Shown in pieces: positions 21,794 to 34,734 of a stretch of DNA of 64,000 bases; the stretch's first letter is position 1; each line of letters begins with the position of its first letter. The stretch is taken from assembly GCA_017591395.1 (NCBI GenBank), contig WEDG01003263.1:1-64000 (forward strand), read 5' to 3'. The notes beneath the pieces were generated by a model that was given only the letters and a program-made list of their open reading frames with translations, did no database searches and was not told the origin of the DNA. Position numbers and translations under genes: made by a program. Source of the DNA: Schistocephalus solidus. Taxonomy: Eukaryota > Platyhelminthes > Cestoda > Diphyllobothriidea > Diphyllobothriidae.

Positions 21794-24700
21794 ATGAGCC
21801 AGTATTCTTATGATCCGGATCCCAAAATTCCACAGGACCAAGGCTACAACATGCCAAATTACTTTCAACCATCTAACACGTTTCCTCAAACGCCCACTTA
21901 CTCCTATAACTATGCTCAGGAGGTATATTCTGGGGTTAATGCAACTCCTTCAATGGTCACCCAACCATTTAACCCGTCCGATAGCCAGCCCTTCGGCAAT
22001 CAGTTTGTCAAAAATGTGGCTTTACATTATGGTTCCGAAGCGATTGATCAGAGCAGACAATTAATGCAACAAAAAGTATTCTTCACAATTTTATTGTCTA
22101 CAGCTTAGGTCGAGAGATTTATTTCTATTTCAAAGTTGAAGTATTACTTTGCTGTTGACAATGGCTACGTGGCGAAGAAGCTTTCGGTTCTCATATTTCC
22201 GTTCTTCCATCGCGTGAGTGTAATTCTGTCTCTGTAGCTGTGCAGCAACGTTTTTTAACCTCGTTTTATTTTGGTATTGATCGGAGGCTGCGCGTTGACG
22301 TCAGGAGATACATACTTCAGTTTTTGAGATGAGTACAACTTTAAAAAAATCTTATTCACTCCTCCCAGGTCGACAAGAATAGACACACAGGAAGCAGATC
22401 TGTGAATGTAGCAGCATGCCAACTGTTCATAGACCTGTGGTCTAAGAAGCATACGAAACAGTCGATTCGTCGGCCCAGATAAACACAGAGCTGGAAATGA
22501 ATAATCGGATGAGGGCTGGCCAGCCAAAGCCACAATCTCGAAATATGTTTATTTTGGAGTCTCTGGATGATTTAAATAATAACCCCACATTTGTATCATA
22601 AGCCAGAAACTTTGAATAATTAACCTGCGCGGATAGCGATAATGAGGAATTGACTGTAAGAGCTGGATGACACTATATTCAACACTCATGTGGACGAGGC
22701 TATTAAGTGCAAATAATTGTATTAATGGTAATGAACTGCTGCTCATCGAAGGGTTAATAAATGGATGTTCTTCACTTCTGCCTTCATGCGCTTATGATTC
22801 AGATTATAGCCGAATGCATGCATCAACCTTTCTTTTCCACCTATTGGCATCGTCATTTTATGTTTAATGTTTATCCGTAAGTGCCAATCTATCTAACCCT
22901 AGTTGTTGTTTGTTCTCAATTTATTGTCTTACTTTTTAAAAGTCATGGGATCTTAAGTATGATTCTGCTGGGCCAGTTCCTCCCCGCGCTGACCTCAATT
23001 CTCCAGATCTATACATCCCGATAATGGCGTTTTTAACGTACGTCCTCGTCGCTGGCGTTGCACTTGGCATAGATGGAAGATTTTCACCGGAGTCTCTAAG
23101 TATATTCTCTAGTCAGTCTCTCGGCTGGTTAGTTCTGGAGGTGTGCATACTCACTCTCGCACTTTACCTCTTGAACATACAATGTAATCTGGGCTACCTT
23201 GACATCATCGCATATAGTGGCTACAAGTTTGTTCAGTAAGTTGCCGCTTTTGTATTGAACTTTCTAATTTACCGCTTATGTCTTGCGTCAACACTGTTTC
23301 AAGCATAACTTCTTGCTTTTTGTCGTATTTTTGGGTATCTCCCATCACTGAAGGAACGAAAGACATTATAGATGGAAAAGTGCACGTTTGTGCCTTGAAG
23401 GTTTAATCTGGCTTGCTTATTTCTGGATTATTTCAGCCTATCTTCTGCTCTAATACATTCATACTTTAATTTGACGATTATTTTTGATTCTGGCCACGCA
23501 GAGCTCCCAGAAGATTGCATGAATCTAAGAATTACAACGCGTATAGTCGTGAACAACTTGCCAACTGGATAAAGTGCGCGACCTGATTATTAAACATGGA
23601 TGATATTAATTACTTGACCTCAGCCTAAAGATTATTTCGAGATTCCTTCTTAGTTTCAACGGATTTTCTCTGGTGACCTCCAGCCCCCTCAGAGCCAAAA
23701 TTAATTTTTGGTTTCATAAATGTTTAAAATTTCCCAAAATACCTAACACGCCAGCTTTCGTTGCTTAAACACTATGGTTGGTAATAAGCAATGGAAATCA
23801 CCTTCAAAATTAGCTGCACTGTAGTTAATCTAAATGCCTATTCTGATGACGGGTGCTTTGCATTTTTTATAATCGAGGAGGGAATTTTTAAAGCACCTAA
23901 GGTTAGATCAACATTGGAATTTTCCAATAAAAGCTGTTTTGCTGTGTTTAATAACTTGGAAAAGTTAATAGAGTCAATAACATAAGGCCATTTTAGGATC
24001 GCCTTCTGTTCTCTGATGTGCGCCAATTTTCATAAGTGAATTTTTCTCTTAGCTTGCACGCGAGATAACGCCTAACCTAAAGATTGTCTCGTACCTACTA
24101 GGAAAGAAATGGTGCAATAAAATCTATCACTGCTTCAATTAAACTGAATTTTCTGTCTTTTTAGCATGATAACCGTAATCTTTGCCTTCCTGGTTCTTGC
24201 AAAACCAGGGTACTACTTTTCGCTCATTTGGACTGGACTGGCTTTCGCCTTCTTTCAGGTGAGCCTATTAATCTGTATAGCAGTTTGTCCTCATGCATGC
24301 ATTTTATCAGGTAAAAGCAAAATTTATTAGCCATTTCATGCAACGCTTTATTCTTCACAATACGAGAAGTTTCAACGCCTTGATCTTGTATGGAACTTAA
24401 ACCCTCGGCTGACCCTTTCTGTATGCAAATTTAGATATATCCTTATTTTTATTCTACTCATAAGCTCTATAATGTTTTCGATTCAGTTCAGTTAAGTTTA
24501 TTCTAATGCAGTTTGAGAAACGTTTGCCAGTACCTAGCATTTTATCTTTTAGTATTCTTCGTTCCGATAGAAATTAGGAATTTATCGTCGCGCCTCAAGC
24601 TTAAGGAAATCGTTTTGGTGCAGCCTAGCTTCTGATTACCCGGCGTACTCGTACATGACAGACATTGAGGCGGCCCTCAGCGAAGGGTGACTGCGAAGTA

Positions 24701-27700
24701 AGCAGACTATTGATGGAAAATGAGCAGCCACCGACAGTCAAAGAGCATTGCAAAATCTCATGACAACATGTTCCTGTGTCGTCCAAAAATCTCCACCAAC
24801 CAACTTCGCCTATCACCGCTGCCTTATGCTTAGGTTCTTAAGTCACTTTAGGTGATTTTGGGACAGACTTATGCGCAGTTTTTCTAAAAAAACAAAATGT
24901 CTGAATACTGTAATAAGATCCATATTACGCCTTCAGCAGGCACTGAAGCCACTCTGAAACCCGAGTTCATTGCTGTGGGTGAGTAATATGTGATCGGAAC
25001 TCATCAAATGAGAACTGAACCTCAGTATTGGGACTGTAATATGTGAAAGTCCTCCAATCCGTGCACCTAGCGACTGATAGCGCTCACTTTTCACCAGTCC
25101 GACGCGGGCATCTATTACCTGTCTGACGTCGAATCCTCACTTGAGGTCTTTTCAAATTGAATCCCCCCCCCGCCCTCCCAGGGTTGACATCGGTTTCTCC
25201 ATCTAGCACAACAGTTCACGTGCCTCCTCTGGAAAGTGCCATCTCGCGATCGTCATCTTAGGACAGGCGAACCGTGCGGTATTTGTTTGAGAACCTGTCA
25301 GTGCTTGGCTAGCGTACGTGCGACCGAGGGAATGCTTCACCGACATGCATGTTATGTGTGTGTGCCAGCATCAGCCGATAAGTGCGATAGGAAGATTTAC
25401 TCAGAACTAAAAAGGATTGATAGACGATACAATTTACCGGTGACTAGGAATGTCGCAGTGGGCCAGACAACGCTTCAGAATGATATACTTTTCGTTATTT
25501 TGAACGTAGTTCTCGGTACTAGTACGCCGCCTCCACACCCTGACAACTGTCACACGCCTTCCGCTTGTTTGGCGTACAGATAACGCTCACAGCGAATCCT
25601 TCCCCTCTCTGCTCCGCGCTTCAACGTCCTAATGACACCGACTTCGTCATGCAGGCAGTGTGGGAATGATGAACATGACTAACCATCAACACCTCCCCCA
25701 CATACACGCAAGATGCTTATAAACTCTGTGCATAGCTCCTGATTCCATTCCCCATGCAATTGTAACGGCCTGATGCTGAATTACTGAATTACATGTGTTT
25801 GAAAGTTTGCCAACTGAAAATTACATTCAGATCTCATAGTCAGCTCTATGTGTATGCGTGAAGTGGCCGGCCGGTGGTCTGAGGGTCAGACTGCAACGAC
25901 TCTTTCTTAACGCGACCTCTGACGCTCACGCATGTGAAATGTGAGCCGCTCGCCCTCTTTTTGTGTAAAATCCTGGCGCTTCTGTTTGGATGGGGGTGGC
26001 AGCTTGTGAATGTAGTAGGTATTCCAGCAGCTGCGCCAATTCCCCGCACCAATCAATTCACCGAATCGACCGGTGGTTGGGGCCTAGGACAGGGAATACA
26101 AAGTGAGGTCGACGGCTCGGCACATTTTTATCACTATAACGAATCTGAGGCTCTTGAAGCTATTATGGTGCGTTAAAAGCCGTGGTTTAGAAGGTTGCCA
26201 ACTGACGAGATAACTTGGACCGCGAATTCAGCCTTGTGTGTGCACGTGTCGAGTGGCCGACTGGCGAACTGGGAGTCAGGCTGCAATGTCTCTGTAATGT
26301 TGCCTCTATTGCACTCCCACTCAATGGGATCCGAGTTAGGTGTGACAGCACGCCTAGGGGCGGTGCCGGCCGCTTCAGGCACCGGCGTCATCGCCCGCCT
26401 TCTGCCTTCCTGATTTGGTTATGACAACGGGCGCAGATGGGTGGAGCGGAGCGAATGCGGTAAATGGAGCGCAAGTCTGTTCTCATTCATGCACAAGTCA
26501 CCGTCCCTGCATCACCGTGCCGTGGAGTATACGTTGCACCTCGTCTAACTATGACGGTCAAACATTGGGTTGCTGAGTCGGTTGCGTTCGAAGCGGTTAT
26601 TTTCGTGCCTTTATTTTCAGTATTGACAATTAATGCAAAGGCTTTCTGGCCAGTTTTCCATCCTCATCGTCTCAAAAAAATTTCAACTGCTCGCCTCCCA
26701 CATGTTCAGACACGGTCTTCTTTGGATACACGGGAAATATTATGAAATCCTAACCGAGTCTCCAGCGACTACAACACTACTCGCTTCATACGCGGAGTTA
26801 TTCAGAACTCAGTTTAAAATGTGGCTCCATCCTGTTGAAAGACCGCTCAATTTTGGTAGGCATAGCAACCACATGCTATAACTACTGCAACACCTGCGCT
26901 GCTCGTGACCCTTATCTGATTCTTGTTCCGATGATGGATTCGAGTGGGAATCAGAAACTTCAGAATAATAAAGCCCTTGTTCTAGCGATTGTTTCGCCTT
27001 CGGCGCCCGTGTATTGTATAGAAGTCTACAATATCGACCTCGAAGCCCTCTTCTAAAGCCCTGGTTTAGACCTCCAGAAAAGCTAGCAGATTTGAGAGGC
27101 AAAAACGTCCTCTCCGAAAACCATGCTGAAACTTCTTTAAGCTGTTATTTTATCCACAAAATTGTTGTATGGAACGCTTTACTAGGACTGCCATCATTTT
27201 CCATGAGAGGCAAGTCAAAATAATAGATCTTTAGCTGTTTTCTGTCATCCTGTTACCTCCCTTGTGTAAGGGGACGACGTTGAATACCTTCCACTGTGAG
27301 AGCAGTCTCCCTGTTCTCATTGACTGTGCAAATAGAGTTGAAAGAGATTTTGAAAGCTCTGTTTATAGTTTGTTAAGTATCAGCCCATGAAACCCTTCTG
27401 GTTTAGGAGACTTGTCTGATTTTATTTGACCTGGGACGCATCTTGCTTCTTCGGCCGAAAAGACCGGCTGTGCATTCACTTCCCTTATGACTCCTGCTAT
27501 ACTGACGTACAAAAAATAATCGTGATCACCTATATCGGTTCGAAGACTGATAGGAAGTGTGGTTTGATCTGTAATGATTCTTGGCAGTTTTTATACTCAT
27601 TGCCCTACAATCTTCATGCCCTGGTTCCGATTTGAAACTGAAGAGGGAAGGCCAGAAGAAGTGGTATATTCGGTAGAGAACCCAGTTATTGGTTCAGAGG

Positions 27701-30500
27701 CGCAGTATGGAGGCGGTATAGAGGCCCAGACGTGCGACAAGCTCGGGGCTTGCGCACGCCTCTGTCCGCTAGCGTGATGTGGGCTTGCCCCGTAAAGAGG
27801 CCGCGTGGTAAATGCGCTGGACCAACACGCAGCTGACAGGCGTTATTATTCTGGGATGCGGTCCCATAAAAAATGTCGAACATGGACGGTGCGCGTGCCT
27901 AACATAGGCGTGCGTAGGTACAGGCTTATGTCGGGTCCCGCTCTCCCACAACGTCGGAGATGCTTCATCTGCACATGATCCCGCCTCCGGTCTTCTTGAC
28001 TATGTCTTGGCACCGGGCACAGGCGGGTAAGGGAATTGGGAGTGCAGAGATGCAGTGCAAGTCTACTATCACTTAAAATTAATTTGCGCCCAAGTCAACG
28101 TCCCTGCACAACCCTTCTATGGAGCATACGGTGGACATCCTCGGACTAAGACGACGAACTGACGAGAGTGAGTCACTGGTCTCTTCATCAGTTGATTTGC
28201 CAATAGGAGTTTGTGAGCCTCTGTGATTGGCTTCACTCTCCCAGAGGCTGTGTGCGTGTGGTCTGGCAGCTAGATAACTGTGCTCACTCGACCCCTTTCG
28301 AGGCATGGTTACCAACGGTGGAAGGTACTAAAGGTGTCTTATCGCGGTCGACGGCTTAGTTGGAATGAAATGGCTTGTTAAGGATCTGGTATCTCAAGAG
28401 GATCTCCCCAGTTGCCTAGCTTCTGCTCCTAAATAGTATTCTAGAATAGATATGGAAGTGCCCAATTTACCACCCTCCAACCAGTTAGTGAAGGTTCATT
28501 TTTATTGCATTGTTCACTTCACAAAAGCCTAGCCAAACGAAGTATAACCGTGCTACTCCTAACCCGGAGAGATCGGGGGAGAGCGCGGTAAATGCAGTGG
28601 AGTATACTTTCACTATAATCTAATTCACGCGCAAGTCGCCGTCCCTGTATCAGCTTGCTGTGGGACACACAGTGGACTTCGTCGGACACGATGGTCGAAC
28701 TGTCGTGTCTGGCGTCTTTATTGATGAGGCCCTTACCATTTTTGAAAGCTAACGATAGTGCTTTGAGCGCTTTCTTAACTTCCTCACCCAGCGCATTACC
28801 TCTCCTCCGGAGCGGACTTTTATTCTCCGGTAATTGAGTGTCATATGACAACTTTTCAGGAGCAAATTACTGCTGCTATATTATAACGACATCGAGAAGA
28901 CGTCCAGGAAGTCTGTGCTTCTTGTGCGGAAACTGACAACCTAGTCTTCTAAGTGATTGTACAGCTCATTCTTGATAACTCGAGCCAGTCCATCAGGGGA
29001 CGGGACAAAAATTATAAGAACTACCGTGGTATAAATCTCGTCGAAATTACTGCAAGCTTCTGCCGTTGTCGTTCTCACCTGGTTTATAAATAGGTAACTT
29101 CCGAGTTAGTCATTGATATACCAAGGAAAGCCTTACAATGCGACGCGATTTTGAACTCCTAAATAATTACAAGCAGGGGACAACTTTTATCCTTTTTACT
29201 TCGATTTTGTTCACAGTATGCTCCTTTGATGGATAATGAAGCTAGACGGTGTGTTGGCAAATTCTGTGTCATGATCAAGACCTACTATCACTCTTATTTT
29301 GCGATTTCTGGTACGTAAAAGTTTCGATCGGGCGTTTACTATTTGATCTTGTCGCCCATTGACTGGGTTTTCGGGAGGAGGTTTTGACGGTGCCAACTTT
29401 ACCCTTTGGTGCTGGCTGACCAATATCGAATACTCCTACGGTATTACCTTGCTAGCCTCGACCTCCGATGACCTACAGACTACTGTCGCGGGAAACGAGA
29501 GAGTTAAAACCTTCGGTTTATTCATTAGTGCTGCGAGTACCAAATTTCTTGGGTTGCATTTTTGACCAGGAGAAGGCAACACTCGAAATTAATGAATTTC
29601 AACTTCAAGGCATAGATGGTTTCAAAAATATCAAACCAACGTTGCTGCAAAATGGAGACAGGAAAGATAGAATTGTCACTCGAATCGCTGCTGCTTGCGG
29701 GGTTTTTGCAATCCTTAGAGATTTTTTACGGATGCGACGTGATATCTCGCTGTAAAGATTCGTGGCTATCCAGCTTCCGTCTGATCGATCCTCGTGTACG
29801 GTTATGAATGTTGGTTTTTGGGTTTGGGAGACGAGTCCAAGCATGAGAAGTTTGAACACCGTTATCAAGAGCAGTATTTTTAGTGAAATATACCGAATTC
29901 GTCTTGCATGAAACAGTCAACGCCCTAGGACAACTCACACCACCTAAGAAAGACGACTAATGTGGCTTAGAGGTGTTTTTCATCGTCCGCCCTATAGGTC
30001 CCTAAACACTACTCTCTCGATGTAGCCATCTAGTCGGAATTTACGAAGATGTTAGTTTCGAACCTGCCATAGCAGGGTCCGTCAAGATCTAAACGTGATT
30101 TTCTGACTCCTTCATTCAATCTTTATTACCAGAGGAAGAGCGGGCCGATTTCTACAGACCTTACTTCGACCGTCGTTCGTGGAGATTTAAGATCTTGGCT
30201 TAACTGAGGCCAGCCCAATCAAGTATGATCACAGCTGTCTCAGAAAACTTGGGGGAGAAGAGTTGCTATAGTAAATGATAATAGTAAAAGTCTTTTTCTG
30301 GATACAATTGATGTTAAAATGAATCACATTTTATTTCTTATTTTAAATTTCAGATTAGATCGTTGCGGTTTCAGGTACTTTCACAAGCTGACCAGCAGCC
30401 TTACCTGAACCCCAGGCGGGGCACCTACGTGTTGGTATGCGCCGCTCTCTTTCAGCCCTTGGTCATCTGGTGGTTGACTAGTTCAGTTATATCCTCATGA
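21794..30500 (+). CDS. YIF1: YIF1 homologue, ER-Golgi transport membrane protein (5 exons)
   Basis: Exons read as 21794-22075, 22109-22213, 22943-23235, 24165-24258 and 30354-30500, all with GT...AG introns; phases 0, 0, 2 and 0 agree. The protein is 306 residues, near the 293-314 of vertebrate YIF1A/B. Yif1 proteins partner Yip1 on ER-Golgi vesicles and assist COPII traffic. The N-terminus (1-80) is polar, Pro/Tyr/Asn-rich and cytosolic. Family landmarks: [64 protein letters not shown] and, near the end, RSLRFQVLS...[10 protein letters not shown]. Hydrophobic helices lie at about 156-173, 188-207, 224-240, 244-258 and 282-299, five as in the family. Intron 1 is 33 bp, intron 4 about 6.1 kb and full of repeats. 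Start chosen because it is the first Met in the open frame and gives a family-like length. Whether it is closer to YIF1A or YIF1B cannot be told. Confidence 0.93.
22076..22108 (+). other. 33-bp micro-intron of YIF1
   Basis: GTATTC...CTTAG, 33 bases, phase 0. It carries an in-frame TAG at its end, so it must be removed. Splicing joins ...LMQQK to VERFISISK, which restores the family alignment. Confidence 0.85.
22214..24164 (+). other. YIF1 introns 2 and 3 (around exon 3)
   Basis: Intron 2 (22214-22942, 729 bp, donor GTGAGT) and intron 3 (23236-24164, 929 bp, donor GTAAGT) flank exon 3 at 22943-23235. A 92-codon minus-strand frame at 22255-22533 and a short plus frame at 23791-23985 have no recognisable content. 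No repeat family seen elsewhere in the window is obvious here. Confidence 0.5.
24259..26214. other. Left part of YIF1 intron 4
   Basis: GC content rises compared with the flanks. A plus-strand frame of 115 codons (25236-25583), Cys/Arg/Thr-rich, is not recognised. The stretch 25845-26110 resembles the GC-richer dispersed repeat listed at 26215. No gene supported. Confidence 0.4.
25845..26110 (+). repeat. GC-richer dispersed repeat, partial copy
   Basis: Shares 'gtggcc.gc.ggtggtctgagggtcagactgcaa'-like sequence with 26225-26290 ('gtggccgactggcgaactgggagtcaggctgcaa'). Only the 5' part of the repeat is recognisable. Confidence 0.4.
26215..26560 (+). repeat. GC-richer dispersed repeat, copy 1
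   Basis: Contains the family block around 26469-26533 with GCGCAAGTCTGTTCTCATTC, CACAAGTCACCGTCCCTGCA and CGTGCCGTGGAG. The same blocks in the same order recur at 28050-28140, 28595-28680 and 54365-54440. No coding motif; probably a non-autonomous mobile repeat. Orientation is the same in all four copies. Confidence 0.5.
27050..27425 (-). mobile_element. CR1/jockey-like RT fragment in YIF1 intron 4
   Basis: The minus strand reads [18 protein letters not shown], then after one stop [37 protein letters not shown], and further down [18 protein letters not shown]. These match the RT opening blocks 'KSPGPDGI.P..LK', 'LS.LF..S...G..P..WK...V.PI.KKG' and 'QHGFR.GRSC'. Stops and frameshifts show an old dead insertion in the antisense direction to YIF1. 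Confidence 0.6.
27785..28165 (+). repeat. GC-richer dispersed repeat, copy 2
   Basis: Begins with 'ccgcgtggtaaatgcgctgg' (compare 'cacgcggtgaattcgctgaa' at 54150) and continues to the GCCCAAGTCAACGTCCCTGC block near 28087 and the GGAGCATACGGTGGACATCC block near 28120. About 380 bp, longest copy with 54135-54475. Confidence 0.5.
28555..28705 (+). repeat. GC-richer dispersed repeat, copy 3 (short)
   Basis: Contains AGCGCGGTAAATGCAGTGGA, ACGCGCAAGTCGCCGTCCCT and ACACACAGTGGACTTCGTCG in family order. Only the right half is present. Confidence 0.45.
28960..30010 (+). mobile_element. RTE-like LINE remnant in YIF1 intron 4
   Basis: Fragments align with the RTE-like element at 36235: [11 protein letters not shown] (29010-29045; a normal RT block that the larger copy has lost), [15 protein letters not shown] (near 29440), then [20 protein letters not shown]...[19 protein letters not shown] and MRRDISL (29468-29755), matching LEVDGCQFEKVNRLKYLGAR and TRRDISI of the other copy. 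Stops and frameshifts are frequent. It lies in sense orientation to YIF1 and ends before exon 5. Confidence 0.6.
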
Positions 30501-32579
30501 AGCTCTTCTTCGATCCATGCGAAAGAGTTGTTTATGCCCCCTTCTTTATTTGGTGGTCTAGATACTTACGTCCAAGAAAATCCTCTCCGAGATTTTCTAT
30601 CACCCCTTGCTTTATACACTTAAAAAGTTGAAATACTTTTCACCTGTTAAGGTACCTTTGAGTGCATTACAGCTCCCACCTGCGTGAATTACTTGTTAAT
30701 ATAAATACCACCCGTTTCTCGCCTTCCTTGGTTAGTCGATTCAACTTGTTACCCGCGTCTAGTTTTGGTGCACGGACTTGGCCATAACTTCATCCTCCCC
30801 TCTCATTCTGAATATCTTACATCCTTAGGTGGACCTTATCAGTTCTTACTGTGCCATGAACATTTGCTGAGTGGATAATTAGATAGATATACTTTCGTAA
30901 TAAGTAGCTTTGCCATCCGGCAGTCAGACGTTGGCCTTCCAACAATTTAAGTTGTAAAGTGATAATGGTTTAGGAAAGGATTCGGACAACTGATTTGAGC
31001 ACACTCACATTTGCAATGGAGAGAGTTAGGGCTTTCCTGTATTAAGACTGATTATCTTCTCTGTCTTAAAATAAAATATCCCGTTACCCTTCCAGTGTTT
31101 ATTTATAGTTTTGATACTTACTTTTCGGTCATCGAGCAAGATCTCAGATTGAATTATATCGCTGTTGGTCATTGTTTTGGCCCGGGGTCATAGTGGTTCT
31201 TGTGCTGATAGTTCTTTAGGTCAGTTTTTTTAGTACGGTTTGTTTAGTTCCAGCCTTCCGCACGCTTTCTTCTGTTGGTTTCGTTCGTATAGGGATCATT
31301 CGAAATTACGCGTAAGCTTATGACAATTTAAGTTTTTATAGAAATGTTCAAACATGATAATTTACGTAGGATACGCCGTCTGCCTTATCTGGAACTGTTA
31401 GGAGATATCCGGACAATTAGTAGCAAGCAATAAAATGGAATGTCACTAAGGGGTGACTACTGTACACTTCTTTTGGCGAATTACTTTGAAAGGGGTGTTT
31501 AAGCCTAGTGCGTTGTGTTGTGAAGCCTCGTGCTCCTTTTGATCTAAACAATTCTTTTAAACTATTCTGGTGATCCGCTCCAGGAGGTAGAATCTCCACC
31601 ACTTCTTAAGTTTGTCGTTCGTCTCCTCAAGGCAACTTCTGTGCATAAGCTGCTCAACAGCTATTATACTTCCGATGAGGGAAGTCCCCGATGTCAGATA
31701 CGGAAGATGGACATACTTCATAATTTCCTGCAAAGCAACTGGCTACTTAAAATTTGTGAATAGAAAATATTTTACGGATCTAACCCTGAACTAGACAAAC
31801 CAGGTCGATTGATTTCGAGTTAGAGGATGGTTAATTCCATGCCACCGGATCATGTTCGGCCAATCTTTGCTAAAATTACCCGGAAATTGTTTGCAGGCAA
31901 CGTAAGACCTACACTGGCTGGGAGGGAACCAAAGACTGGTAAGTTACATTTGAAGTCAGGTAAAGACTATCTGTAAGGCCATCTGATTTCACTTCTAAGG
32001 GGCATCTAATACGGTCTCTGAAGATGGGTTCCAGTTGGAATCTAAAACATCAGGTGAATAAATTACTTGTCCCAGCGATTGCATCTACCTCTTCGTAGAG
32101 TTAAAACTCTTGGATCCTGGAAGGGTGGACTTTCGATAACAATAACAGTATGTAGGTGCTTGTCGAACCGGCAAGCGGTGATCCGCGGAAACCAACCCAG
32201 TAGATAATTGCACTGGTTTTGTTCGGGTTCAGCTTTTGAAGTTCATACTCGTTGGCGTAGAAATAACACGCTTGTAGTTTAAGGATATAATCAACTTATC
32301 CCAACTACGGACCTGGAAGTCGTGCAGTTTATCAGTAAATGCCATTAACTAGGACTTGTGCTTCAGCAGAATGACCTTTTCCATCGGCCGCTTGCCATTT
32401 TTATCCAAACGTTAAGCATTTGTATTTCATGGTTGGCCATAAGCATATTCCTACTTAGGCGTGGTGCATTATAAACCTATACAGCCGCTGAGGTGACCAA
32501 TCACGCTGGAATTGTAACAGGTCAAAATGTCCCCTTCGGCGAAATTTCATTCATAAATTTGATGCTGCCGCAACATCTT
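30501..32579. other. Intergenic, no gene seen
   Basis: Follows the YIF1 stop. Short open frames (31011-31193, 31417-31602, 31612-31794) lack recognisable content. No clear AATAAA close to the YIF1 stop was found. Confidence 0.4.
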
Positions 32580-32815
32580 GGACACCTTGACCTCTGAGGT
32601 TGATGGATTGCTGGACCCGTTCATCTTCGGAATCGGGTAGATTCTCACAGCGTCACCTTCAGTTGAAGTACCTTATAAGGCTTGGAGAGATTTCCGAGAA
32701 CTCACCAGTGGCTTACGGAGCTAGTAGTCACGTGATGCATGTGTCTGAAATTCAGGTAGCTGCAAAGATGAACAAACACCAGGGAGAAGCATTCGATCAT
32801 TATCTTCGGTAGTCG
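32580..32815 (+). pseudogene. Possible BEL/Pao-like pol scrap
   Basis: The frame 32600-32812 contains SPVAYGASSHVMHVSEIQVAAKMN. BEL/Pao elements have a 'F.DAS..AYGA..Y...' stretch followed by '...AK..VAP' between RT and RNase H. The resemblance is short and no LTRs are seen nearby, so this is weak. Confidence 0.3.
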
Positions 32816-34734
32816 AATGGCGTGCCGACAGTGGATGGACTACTACAAGGTACCATGGAAGGCATTTTTAAAGCAACTAGCTAATTTCAATTGAAGATGC
32901 GCCAAAATCGGTTGCCATCTACATCAGGGCGTCGGCCCCTTTGTAAATGTCAAGAGGTGTCCTGTATTAGTGTTTGCATCGTTGGGTCTATTCACGATCT
33001 ATCTCCTTCGGTCTATCGCTGTTTTGGCAACAGAACCTAACCTTAAGTTTAGTGCGGGTCAAATCGAAGCCATTTGTGCCAGAAATGCATGTGGCGCCGG
33101 ATTTTGGCACTGAGTTGGCCCTGTGACATCGTACGGGTATGCGGTCAATTCGGCCTGGCGTGAGCCGCTACCCGGAGCGCTAGATGGTTAAATTTCTTTC
33201 AGGCGATAAGCAGGCATTTTTAATCTGCGGAAGTTTCAGACTAGCGGATTAACCGTCATGCGTGCAGCCGTTCCCCGCCTCCTACTGACAACAGACTTGC
33301 CTTGCAGAAACCAGAGCCATTTACTATGTGAGTGTTCCAATTACAGCGCAAGGAGCGCCCGCTGTGGCGTGTGTGATCACTGCCCATAGCTCTTGCATAT
33401 ATTGAGCCTCCCTTCTCTGGATACGTCAGAGGTGGTGTAATGTTAAATATTTGTGGGTGAAGGCGCACCAGTATGATCCGCTCAGCTATGGAACATTGCC
33501 CTCCTATTTCAGAACGATTTAGAAAATCATGACAAGAATCCTCATTTACACGATTGGAGCAGGAGTGAACTAATTTTTTGGCGGCTGGCTCTGGTGTCAC
33601 ACCCCATGACCAAAAAAGCGTAACTCGAACCGTCAGGCGGAGTTCACACGGTGCTGTGTCAATTTTAACATCTTGGGCTCTGCATTAAAAATTATGTTCG
33701 AGTCTTCGCATGTAAGTAATTACCGGACAATTCTCGGTTTCATTCATATAAATCAGCCGGTATTACTATCTCTTTGTTTTTCAGTGGAACTCCGCAGTCC
33801 AGAGTGCCATGGGCACGCGAACTTTAAGCTGATTTACAATTGGTTTTCAATGTTTGTGTACAGATTGAGCATCGTAGTCACCAAACCAATATTGCGATGA
33901 GTATTCAGCTTGTAAAACCGCGTGGTCTAGTCATACCTACATTATTTAATGCCATTATGCTGTTAATGGACGATGCACTATTTTGTAGGACAAATGGTGT
34001 ACCCGACACCCTCCTTCGGTTTTGCAGTTGTACGGTGGATAGGTGAAATCTGGGCTTATAAACGGGCTCGATGAGCGAAGAAATGCTTTCGTCGTGGAAT
34101 TAACCATATGTGCCTCTTCCCATCGTGTTTACAGTCCAGGCAGTTTTTCGGAGGTCATTACTGCAGCCTGTATTCTGGCATTTGTCCTGTGAGCTTCCTA
34201 AGATCGCCGAAGGTTTATTTCCGTATTTTACAGAGAATTCCAAATAACATCCTGGGTAGGAGTTCTTTGATGGAATTCGTAAACTCCTGTGTGTCTCAAA
34301 AAACCTTGGATTAAAAAATTCAATTTATCAAACACCACCCCAATTTTTTCTCTGAAAACACTGACTGCTCTTTTAAAGTTGAGTTTGCGAGGTCACTACA
34401 TTGTATTTCCTTATTTGGCAACTATAGCGTCTCCTGTTTAGAAAGCGCTTGTCAGAAGGAGTGAATTTATGAGACCATCAAGTGCCTCGCTGTCAAATTG
34501 CATACCTTTCGGGTTTTTCCGACTAGTATGTCACTGTTATCGAAGGATCCCTTGTCTAGAATAATATGAAAAATACAGTCAACCAACAGTGACATAATTC
34601 CAGGATTACTTCGCTAAAACCTAAAGGTGCGCCCTCTTTATGTATAAGATTTACAGAAGACGTATTTTCTACCAAATACGTAGAAGGAAGAGCATTTTTG
34701 TACAAATTTTCCATAAAGAAAATCGGAAATAAAT
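32816..34734. other. Intergenic, no gene seen
   Basis: Frames at 33256-33600 (minus, 114 codons), 33673-33900 and 34108-34314 (plus) have no recognised motif and no consistent splice sites. Nothing else stands out. Confidence 0.4.
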
